Below are positions 7,268 to 12,111 of a stretch of DNA of 12,111 nucleotides, piece by piece. The notes beneath the pieces are model-generated. The model was not told the origin of the DNA, ran no database searches, and saw only the letters and a program-made list of their open reading frames with translations. The stretch comes from Lutispora sp. (GTDB lineage: Bacteria > Bacillota > Clostridia > Lutisporales > Lutisporaceae), in NCBI GenBank assembly GCA_030834765.1, contig JAUQXG010000153.1, forward strand, positions 1-12,111. The letters run 5' to 3'. The position numbers and the translations under genes are program-made. Numbering within the stretch: the stretch's first letter is position 1; every line of letters begins with the position of its first letter.

Positions 7268-7720
7268 TTATTTCATATCGATTTTTTTAAATTGTAAAAG
7301 CAAGCTATTTAGCTTTTCCAGCCCGCTGATAATATCTGTCATAGTTTCTTGTGGTTCGCCTTTAAGGGCGCTGCCGTATTTATCCTGAAGATCATTGGTA
7401 ATTTTTTCAATGGTTTCCTGTCCTTTTTTTGTCAGTGACAAGGTAACGACTCGCTCGTCCTCCCGACTGCGACTGCGCTCTATAAATCCTTCATGCTCAA
7501 ATCGCTTGCACATATTTGACATATTGCCTCGTATCACACATACACAATTGCTGATACTGCCGATTGTATGATTGGGATTTTGAGATATTTCCATCAAAAT
7601 TCGCATTTGCATTAAGGTGAGACCATATTTCTCACTTACAGGGTGGAAAGCTTGGTCTAGGTTTTCTGAAATTTGTCTGAGTAAATCCCATAGCTGATTA
7701 TTAAAGTTAGCAACCTTCAT
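7268..7720 (-). CDS. MarR-family transcriptional regulator
   Basis: A 150-residue winged-helix dimer, a ligand- or redox-responsive regulator. The DNA-binding core runs from YGLTLMQMRILMEIS (32-46) through the recognition helix around 62-77 (VIRGNMSNMCKRFEHEG). The charged wing follows (SREDERVVTLSLTKKG, 85-100). Helices at both ends provide the dimer interface. Three cysteines, C59, C61 and C71, cluster in and just before the recognition helix. I chose ATG 7720 because GGAGGTG precedes it on the minus strand at a good distance; the longer frame from 7816 covers the promoter and operator and is not coding. ftsH follows after 11 bases. The promoter carries a long palindrome, so autoregulation of the operon is likely. 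The inducer is unknown. Confidence 0.92.
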   Translation of the reverse strand: MKVANFNNQLWDLLRQISENLDQAFHPVSEKYGLTLMQMRILMEISQNPNHTIGSISNCVCVIRGNMSNMCKRFEHEGFIERSRSREDERVVTLSLTKKGQETIEKITNDLQDKYGSALKGEPQETMTDIISGLEKLNSLLLQFKKIDMK

Positions 7721-7759
7721 GATGCACCTCCATCCTTTTGTGATAGCATAGTTGTTTCC

Positions 7760-7786
7760 ATTAGTTTTGATATTGACAATACTAAT
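7760..7786 (-). promoter_or_regulatory. Probable MarR operator
   Basis: Arms 7760-7769 and 7777-7786 (ATTAGTTTTG and CAATACTAAT on the plus strand) are inverted around a 7-base centre, with one mismatch in ten positions. The palindrome overlaps the edge of the -10 box and covers the predicted start point of marR transcription, the classic position for repression by a MarR dimer. Confidence 0.7.
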
Positions 7787-7813
7787 TATAATATATATTA
7801 TGTATATAGTAAA
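7785..7813 (-). promoter_or_regulatory. Promoter of the marR-ftsH operon
   Basis: On the minus strand TTTACT (7808-7813) and a perfect TATAAT (7785-7790) are 17 bases apart. Transcription should start near 7778, inside the palindrome, leaving a leader of about 58 bases before the marR ATG. Confidence 0.75.
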
Positions 7814-7880
7814 CATAAATTTGAGACAAGAGGAAAGGCCTTACAGACAAGAAAGTTGAGCAATACCCATACCCCTATTG

Positions 7881-7897
7881 ATTCATTATCGATGAAT
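7881..7897. repeat. Small inverted repeat
   Basis: ATTCAT at 7881-7886 and ATGAAT at 7892-7897 are inverted around TATCG; the match continues imperfectly outward (8 of 10). A second short pair, CAATA (7861-7865) and TATTG (7876-7880), lies just to the left. It could be an operator, but nothing ties it to a regulator. Confidence 0.35.
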
Positions 7898-7963
7898 TGA
7901 TTGATATATTACAAGATTGTTAATGAATAGAAACATTATTGAAACATAGGGAGTCTAATTAAG

Positions 7964-7972
7964 TGGTAAAAT
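7964..7972 (+). promoter_or_regulatory. Weak promoter candidate for the glycosidase gene
   Basis: TGGTAAAAT is an extended -10 box (TG at 7964-7965, TAAAAT at 7967-7972) without a good -35. If used, the following 154-base inverted-repeat element would be transcribed as the 5' leader of the secreted glycosidase gene. Confidence 0.25.
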
Positions 7973-7990
7973 TTAAACATAATAGTTAAG

Positions 7991-8144
7991 GCATCTTCAA
8001 TAAAATAACTGGCCAACGGTCTAGTTCGTTTTGTGTCATGCTCCGTCTTAGAATCTTATCATAGGGCTGCTATCAGTAGATCTTGGTTTGCCTCTTGACA
8101 CAAACATCCGTCACATTCTTGACCTGTTATTTTCTTTGAAATGC
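7991..8144. repeat. 154-base element with imperfect terminal inverted repeats
   Basis: The ends are related in inverted orientation. Both begin GCAT, share a TTCAA block, and then match at 13 of 15 positions (8002-8016 with 8119-8133; AAAATAACTGGCCAA against AAAATAACAGGTCAA). An inner perfect pair, TTTGTGTCA (8030-8038) and TGACACAAA (8096-8104), and a small ATAG/CTAT hairpin at the centre (8061-8073) extend the symmetry. TTAA flanks both ends (7987-7990, offset by one G on the left, and 8145-8148). It encodes nothing obvious. It looks like a miniature inverted-repeat element, a relic of an insertion sequence, or a structured leader. Confidence 0.55.
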
Positions 8145-8173
8145 TTAATGTAGCAGAATATGGAGGAAGTTTT

Positions 8174-10345
8174 ATGAAAAGACATGCAGTTAGGTACAAA
8201 ATACTCAGTTTTATTCTTTGCATCAGCATACTGGTTTCAAACCTAGCCTTTGCTGATGTGCAAAACTCTTACTCAGAAAGTGGCCAGATGATTACCCCTA
8301 GTACATATTATCGAAATATAGTAATAAAAGATGAAAAAGCTATATATAACCTGAATTTGCTTGAATCAATTGTAAATAAAAACAATATAAAAATTGAGAC
8401 AGCTGATAGTGGAAAAGTTGTAGGAAGATCTTCTGTCCTTAGCCAAGCATTGTCAAAGAATAATGAGACAAGAAGAGTAATAGGAGCAGTAAACGGTGAT
8501 TTTTTTAATACCCAAATATTAAAAGGGCTGCCAAGTGGTACAAGCATAATTGAAGGAGAAGTCAAAAGTGCAGGGGTTGAATCTCAAGTGTTTGGAGTTA
8601 CTTCAGAGGGTGTATGCTTTGTAGATAAAGTAAGTTTGGCCTCAAAGCTCCTCTATAGAGATAAAGCGATTAATATTACAAAAGTAAACAAAGTAAGAAT
8701 GAATGAAGAAGTGATACTGTATACACCTTGTTATGAAGGGACTACAGGGACAACCACACCGGGCGTAGAAATTGTTGTGAAAGATATTGAACTTCCTTTA
8801 AAAAGCAATACTCAAACTGTAGGAACGATTTATCAAGTCATAACTGATGCTACAAATACACAGATTCCTGTAGATGGGGTTGTTATCTCTGCTCATGGAA
8901 AAGCTGCATTGGAGCTTAGTGGGCTGAATGAAGGAGAAAAGATAGCCATTGATTTGAATTTCTCCAGGGATGATATAGAGTTTGCTATATCAGGAATGCC
9001 AAGGCTTATAGAGAATAAAGCAATAAGCAAAGAAGTAGATAAATGGGCAGATGCGAAGTCAAGACAGCCTAGAACCGCTGTTGGCGTAAAGGATGGCAGA
9101 ATCTACATGGTAACTGTTGATGGCAGACAAGAAGGATTTAGTAATGGAATGACCTTATATGAGCTTGCTAATTTTCTTATTTCTCATGGAGTAGAAGACG
9201 CGATCAATCTTGATGGTGGAGGTTCTACAACTATGGTTGCAAGGAAACAGGGCTTTGAAAAGGTTCAGATGGTAAATTCACCTTCTGATGTAAGTGCCAG
9301 AATTATTTCAAATTCAATACAGATTGTTTCTTATGCCCCGCTTTCTGAGCCAGCTTATATAAAATTTAATGAAAAGGATATAAAGGTATTTAAAGGAAGC
9401 GATTTTACAGCTAATTTCTATACGATGGATAAGGACTATAATCTTTTAGAAAATCCTAAAGATATTAAGTTCATAGTAAATAAAAACCTTGGAACCATAA
9501 AAGAAGATGGAATGATTAAAGCATCAACCATACCTCAAAAGGGAAGTATACAGGTATCATACGGCGATGTGGTAGGTAAAATTCCCGTAGAAGTAGTTGA
9601 TAAGGTAGGTACTCTTAGAATAGATACGAATTTAATAAATCTTGAACCAGGCGATAAAGTCCAGCTAAAAGCTGTGGCATATAATGAAAATGGACAAGAG
9701 ATTTTTATAAATCCTGAAGCAATAAATTGGCAGGTAAAGGCAGAATTGGGTAAAGTAGATTCTAAAGGCGTATTAACAGTAGGGGAAAAGTATATGCTAG
9801 GAAGTCTTACAGCAAAGGTAGGAAATGCAATCAGTACAACGGAAGTTAAAATCGGAAATGGACCGGTAGTGATAGCAAACCTTGAAGATGCTTCCAATAT
9901 GGAAACAAAAATAGCAAGAGCACAAGCAAGTATTAGTATCGTTTCTATAACAAAACAAAAGGAACTGGTGAAATCAGGTAAAGGCTCAGTGAAGCTTGAA
10001 TATAAGTTTAATAAAGAGGAAGAGACATCCGCTGCCTATTTAAAATTTAAGCAGCCAATAAAAGTACCAGGAAAGCCAACCAAGATTGGATTGTGGGTAT
10101 ATGGAAATAAGTCGCTGCATTGGTTGAGAGGCACATATATTAATGCTTTAGGTGAGAGAAAGACTATAAACTTTACAGAAATCTGTGGACTTGATTGGAA
10201 TGGCTGGAAGCTGGTAACAGCAAACATCAGCAAGGATGAAGAGCATCCTATTGCCATTGAGCAAATATATATAGCAGAGCCTGAGACGGATAAAAAGGAT
10301 GATGGTTCAATCATTTTGGATGAATTAACAGCAATTTATGAATAA
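8174..10345 (+). CDS. Secreted phosphodiester glycosidase (NAGPA) family protein
   Basis: A 723-residue exported protein. A signal peptide is clear: MKRHAVRYK, a hydrophobic core, and a probable cut after NLAFA (residue 27). The NAGPA domain (PF09992) spans about 70-390. Its conserved blocks are visible: NGDFF at 107-111, GMPRLIE at 274-280, RTAVGVKDGR at 300-309, VDGRQEG at 315-321 and NLDGGGSTTM at 345-354. Family members include the human uncovering enzyme that removes N-acetylglucosamine from phosphodiesters; bacterial members are thought to act on cell-surface or exopolysaccharide phosphodiester sugars. Two Ig-like/Big-type beta regions follow (about 394-475 and 478-560). A C-terminal domain (570-723) resembles a carbohydrate-binding jelly roll (LKFKQPIKVPGKPTKIGLWVYGN, GLDWNGWKLV, IILDELTAIYE). 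The start at 8174 follows GGAGGAAG; the ATG at 8141 lacks a ribosome binding site and lies in the inverted-repeat element. The substrate is unknown. Confidence 0.88.
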   Translation: MKRHAVRYKILSFILCISILVSNLAFADVQNSYSESGQMITPSTYYRNIVIKDEKAIYNLNLLESIVNKNNIKIETADSGKVVGRSSVLSQALSKNNETRRVIGAVNGDFFNTQILKGLPSGTSIIEGEVKSAGVESQVFGVTSEGVCFVDKVSLASKLLYRDKAINITKVNKVRMNEEVILYTPCYEGTTGTTTPGVEIVVKDIELPLKSNTQTVGTIYQVITDATNTQIPVDGVVISAHGKAALELSGLNEGEKIAIDLNFSRDDIEFAISGMPRLIENKAISKEVDKWADAKSRQPRTAVGVKDGRIYMVTVDGRQEGFSNGMTLYELANFLISHGVEDAINLDGGGSTTMVARKQGFEKVQMVNSPSDVSARIISNSIQIVSYAPLSEPAYIKFNEKDIKVFKGSDFTANFYTMDKDYNLLENPKDIKFIVNKNLGTIKEDGMIKASTIPQKGSIQVSYGDVVGKIPVEVVDKVGTLRIDTNLINLEPGDKVQLKAVAYNENGQEIFINPEAINWQVKAELGKVDSKGVLTVGEKYMLGSLTAKVGNAISTTEVKIGNGPVVIANLEDASNMETKIARAQASISIVSITKQKELVKSGKGSVKLEYKFNKEEETSAAYLKFKQPIKVPGKPTKIGLWVYGNKSLHWLRGTYINALGERKTINFTEICGLDWNGWKLVTANISKDEEHPIAIEQIYIAEPETDKKDDGSIILDELTAIYE

Positions 10346-10412
10346 GTGGTAATAATAACCTTCTAAATGTGTTAAGATAAGATCAAATATGATATTAACA
10401 GGAGGGTTATCT

Positions 10413-10664
10413 ATGAGATGTACAAGAATAATGGGTTTAGTTGTAAATTCAAGGATTGAAGAGGTTCCTGCTGTACAAAATGTGTTTACGAAGCATGGTG
10501 AAATCATAAAAGCTAGAATTGGGCTTCATGAAACCAGTGAAGCTGATAACAGCAATGAAGGGTTAATCATACTTCGCTTATGCGGTAAAAAGGATGCTAT
10601 AGACTCGCTTTATAATGAACTGAAAGCAATTGAAGGTATTAGAATAAATCAAATGGATATATAA
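10413..10664 (+). CDS. TM1266-like small protein (putative [FeFe]-hydrogenase system regulator)
   Basis: An 83-residue protein with a beta-alpha-beta pattern like the ferredoxin-fold/ACT-like domain: a first strand RIMGLVVNSR, a helix VPAVQNVFTKHG, strands IIKARIGLHE and GLIILRLCG, a second helix DAIDSLYNELKAI, and a last strand GIRINQMDI. The RIGLH and closing GIRIN features fit the TM1266 family, annotated as iron-only hydrogenase system regulator and often found near hydE/hydF/hydG. No hydrogenase or maturase gene is in this window, so the functional link is by family only. ATG 10413 is preceded by AGGAGGG; the upstream ATG at 10389 lies before this site and is rejected. A possible extended -10 (TGTTAAGAT) lies at 10370-10378. 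A strong terminator follows. Confidence 0.75.
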   Translation: MRCTRIMGLVVNSRIEEVPAVQNVFTKHGEIIKARIGLHETSEADNSNEGLIILRLCGKKDAIDSLYNELKAIEGIRINQMDI

Positions 10665-10670
10665 TATAAT

Positions 10671-10709
10671 AAAAAGAATCAGCAGGATAAAATCCTGCTG
10701 ATTCTTTTT
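10671..10709. terminator. Bidirectional terminator between convergent genes
   Basis: A perfect 18-bp stem (10671-10688 with 10692-10709) closes an AAA loop, starting with five A and ending with five T. It terminates the TM1266-like gene on the plus strand. On the minus strand it begins at the last two bases of the trmB stop codon triplet (10708-10710), so it serves trmB as well. Confidence 0.93.
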
Positions 10710-11361
10710 ATTTATGCAATATTGCTTTTAGTCGATGTATCGGTTTGCCTTGCTCCACAAACCTTTTTTCATATTCTGTTTGAACATTTTCTATATCATT
10801 CAGGGAAGTAAGATCATAGGTAACATCTATTATTTCAAAGCCAAGATTTGAGTCCTTGATTTCTTCCAGAGAATAATCAAATAGCTCTCTGCTGTCTGTT
10901 TTAAAAATTACTTGCCCTTGATTTTTAAGAATGTTTTTATATCTAGCTAAAAAGCTTCTGTTAGTAAGCCTTCTTTTTACATGCTTTGCTTTGGGCCAAG
11001 GATCAGAAAAGTTTAAATAGATTCTACCTATTTCATCCTTTTCAAAAACATTTTCTATATGCTCTATATTTAAACGAGTGATGACTAAATTTTTCGGTGC
11101 TTCTTCCATGTTTAATATTTTGTCTAGAGCGGATCTTAATACTTCGCTGATTTGATCCATACCTATGTAATTGATTTGTGGGTTTTTTAAAGAATGGCTA
11201 ATGATAAAGGTTCCCCTACCCATTCCAAGTTCAATATTGATTGGATTAGAATTCCCAAACTTTTCATGCCATTTTCCTTTTATGGATTCAGGTTTTAAAA
11301 TATAAATATTTTCGTTTGTTTCTAACTTCTTTATTGAATTAGGTTTTTTTCTGATTCGCAT
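10708..11361 (-). CDS. trmB: tRNA (guanine-N7-)-methyltransferase TrmB
   Basis: A 217-residue SAM-dependent enzyme that makes m7G at position 46 of tRNA. The Rossmann fold is visible: SAM-binding motif I, IELGMGRGTFI at 43-53, then YIGMDQISEVL (65-75) carrying the acidic ribose-binding D69. The family signature NFSDPWPKAKHVKRRL is at 117-132 (most members read F/NFPDPWPKKRHxKRRL), and the C-terminal TEYEKRFVEQGKPIHRL at 195-211 carries the substrate-binding T-x-Y-E motif. Length is normal. The start at 11361 follows GGAGGAA on the minus strand. It is a stand-alone unit with its own promoter. Confidence 0.96.
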   Translation of the reverse strand: MRIRKKPNSIKKLETNENIYILKPESIKGKWHEKFGNSNPINIELGMGRGTFIISHSLKNPQINYIGMDQISEVLRSALDKILNMEEAPKNLVITRLNIEHIENVFEKDEIGRIYLNFSDPWPKAKHVKRRLTNRSFLARYKNILKNQGQVIFKTDSRELFDYSLEEIKDSNLGFEIIDVTYDLTSLNDIENVQTEYEKRFVEQGKPIHRLKAILHK

Positions 11362-11413
11362 ATGCTATTCCTCCAAACTTGGATTACATTAAATAGATAA
11401 TTATTACTTTGCT

Positions 11414-11442
11414 ATACTAACATAAATTTCTTTTTATTTCAA
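11414..11442 (-). promoter_or_regulatory. Promoter of trmB
   Basis: On the minus strand TTGAAA (11437-11442) and TAGTAT (11414-11419) are 17 bases apart, with the start expected near 11407 and a leader of about 46 bases before the trmB ATG. Confidence 0.55.
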
Positions 11443-11450
11443 TTTACAAA

Positions 11451-11482
11451 AATATTCTAAGGGATGAATCCCTTAGAATATT
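11451..11482 (-). terminator. Terminator of the CAP-domain gene
   Basis: A 14-bp perfect stem (11451-11464 with 11469-11482, core CTAAGGGA/TCCCTTAG) closes a four-base loop, 19 bases past the minus-strand stop codon. A five-T run (11452-11448) follows on the minus strand. It separates the CAP gene from the trmB promoter. Confidence 0.8.
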
Positions 11483-11501
11483 AAGGTACAATATTGCTTT
11501 G

Positions 11502-12111
11502 TTATTTGCCTATAAACATTTGAGTGTATATATAGCTTCCTCCGCCTTTGCTGGCAATTCCTACACCCAGCTCTGTGAAGCTAGGGTTTAGAATATTCTT
11601 TTTGTGCCCTTCTGAATTCATCCATGCTTGGAATGCTTTATCGGCACTTTGATTCATTGCTATATTTTCACCTGCATACATGTAGGATATTCCATATTTT
11701 TTCATCATATCAAAAGGACTGCCGTAGGTTGGAGAAGTATGATCAAAGTAATTTTTATTGACCATATCTTCAGATTTTAATCTTGCAAGCTTTGTAACTT
11801 CCATATTTGATTTTAATGCCTTGGCTCCAACCTTCGCCCTTTCAGCATTGCATAATTGAAGGATTCTTGTTTCATCTCCAGTCATTGCAGCTGCAGTTTC
11901 GCCTGTAGCAGGAATTTTCGGAGGGTTTGGATTTGTGGTGGATGAATAAGGTGTAGCTTGTGCTTTTGGTACTGCACCTACTCTATCTGTATTTGGAACT
12001 TGGACTACGAACCAATCGCCTAAATCTCCTAATACTTTAAGCTGCTGTCCTTTTGGAACAGTTGCTATCGTTGAGTAGTTATTACCACAACCGGTTTTTA
12101 TTGGCGCAGAT
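11502..12111 (-). CDS. SH3-like plus CAP-domain (YkwD-type) extracellular protein, N-terminus missing
   Basis: The frame ending at 11502 stays open to the right edge, giving 202 residues without the true start; the internal ATG at 11885 is not the start. In-window residues 3-50 form a bacterial SH3-like domain (TGCGNNYSTIATVPKGQQ, then LKVLGDLGDWFVVQV). A Pro/Thr/Ser-rich linker follows (about 51-70), then a CAP/SCP domain (about 78-202). CAP hallmarks are present: an ILQLCNAERAKVG first helix, YFDHTSP with the conserved histidine, AGENIA with the glutamate, and SEGHKKNIL with the second histidine, ending YIYTQMFIGK. The family includes Bacillus YkwD and spore-coat-associated SafA/YabG-region relatives; the biochemical role is uncertain. 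The layout implies a secreted, probably wall-binding protein; the signal peptide should lie beyond the edge. Confidence 0.88.
   Translation of the reverse strand, partial: SAPIKTGCGNNYSTIATVPKGQQLKVLGDLGDWFVVQVPNTDRVGAVPKAQATPYSSTTNPNPPKIPATGETAAAMTGDETRILQLCNAERAKVGAKALKSNMEVTKLARLKSEDMVNKNYFDHTSPTYGSPFDMMKKYGISYMYAGENIAMNQSADKAFQAWMNSEGHKKNILNPSFTELGVGIASKGGGSYIYTQMFIGK

Larger units (their letters stand above)
7721..8173. other. Intergenic region between marR and the glycosidase gene
   Basis: This 453-base gap contains no credible gene. From left to right it holds the minus-strand marR leader with its operator and promoter (7760-7813), small inverted repeats around 7861-7897, a weak plus-strand promoter candidate (7964-7972), a 154-base inverted-repeat element (7991-8144) and the glycosidase ribosome binding site GGAGGAAG (8162-8169). 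Confidence 0.8.

Noticed and set aside
7773..7792. TTGACA and TATAAT on the plus strand
   Set aside because: Only 8 bases separate them, too close for a promoter; the TTGACA falls in the centre of the operator palindrome.
7721..7816. N-terminal extension of the MarR protein starting at 7816
   Set aside because: It would cover the promoter and operator, is low in complexity, and a strong GGAGGTG lies just before the ATG at 7720.
8095..8124. TTGACA and TTGACC as -35 boxes for the glycosidase gene
   Set aside because: No acceptable -10 follows at 16-18 bases from either; they are better explained as part of the inverted-repeat element.

Overview
This is a low-GC, Gram-positive (Firmicutes) chromosomal segment. 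It most likely comes from a strictly anaerobic member of the class Clostridia. The support is the AT-rich DNA, strong AGGAGG-type ribosome binding sites before almost every gene, SigA-like promoters, a single-cluster clostridial/Thermotoga-type ferredoxin, and a TM1266-type small protein usually associated with [FeFe]-hydrogenase systems. No rRNA, tRNA, CRISPR array, prophage or complete insertion sequence was seen. Most genes are ordinary housekeeping or accessory genes, so the interest lies in regulatory sites, one unusual domain order and one small inverted-repeat element.

Layout. Positions 1-1688 (+) hold the end of an amino-acid ABC importer operon: the C-terminus of the binding protein, then a HisM-type permease and a GlnQ-type ATPase. 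The binding-protein tail resembles cystine-binding proteins. Positions 1756-2279 (+) hold an Rrf2-family regulator resembling CymR, behind a perfect TTGACA-N17-TATAAT promoter. Positions 2355-3212 (-) encode a zinc-type cation diffusion facilitator. The 232-base gap that follows carries two palindromes, one overlapping a possible promoter for a 62-residue ferredoxin (3445-3633, +), which ends in a strong hairpin terminator. Positions 3784-5382 (+) encode a chemoreceptor with two close N-terminal membrane helices and a Cache-like sensor at its C-terminal, cytoplasmic end.

Positions 5433-7720 (-) are a two-gene operon, marR-ftsH. It has its own promoter and a long imperfect palindrome over and beside the -10 box, which predicts autoregulation. 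The gap from 7721 to 8173 holds that promoter and operator, then a 154-base element with inverted ends and internal stems. Positions 8174-10345 (+) encode a secreted phosphodiester glycosidase (NAGPA) family protein with C-terminal beta-rich domains. It is followed by a TM1266-like 83-residue protein (10413-10664, +). The convergent trmB (10708-11361, -) is separated from it by an 18-bp stem terminator that touches the trmB stop codon. The right edge holds a minus-strand SH3-CAP protein (11502-12111) whose N-terminus lies outside the window.

How the genes relate. The first block may be a cystine uptake system next to a CymR-like cysteine regulator. The marR-ftsH block looks like an inducible membrane-protein quality-control unit. 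The remaining genes appear to be independent transcription units, most of them bounded by recognisable terminators.
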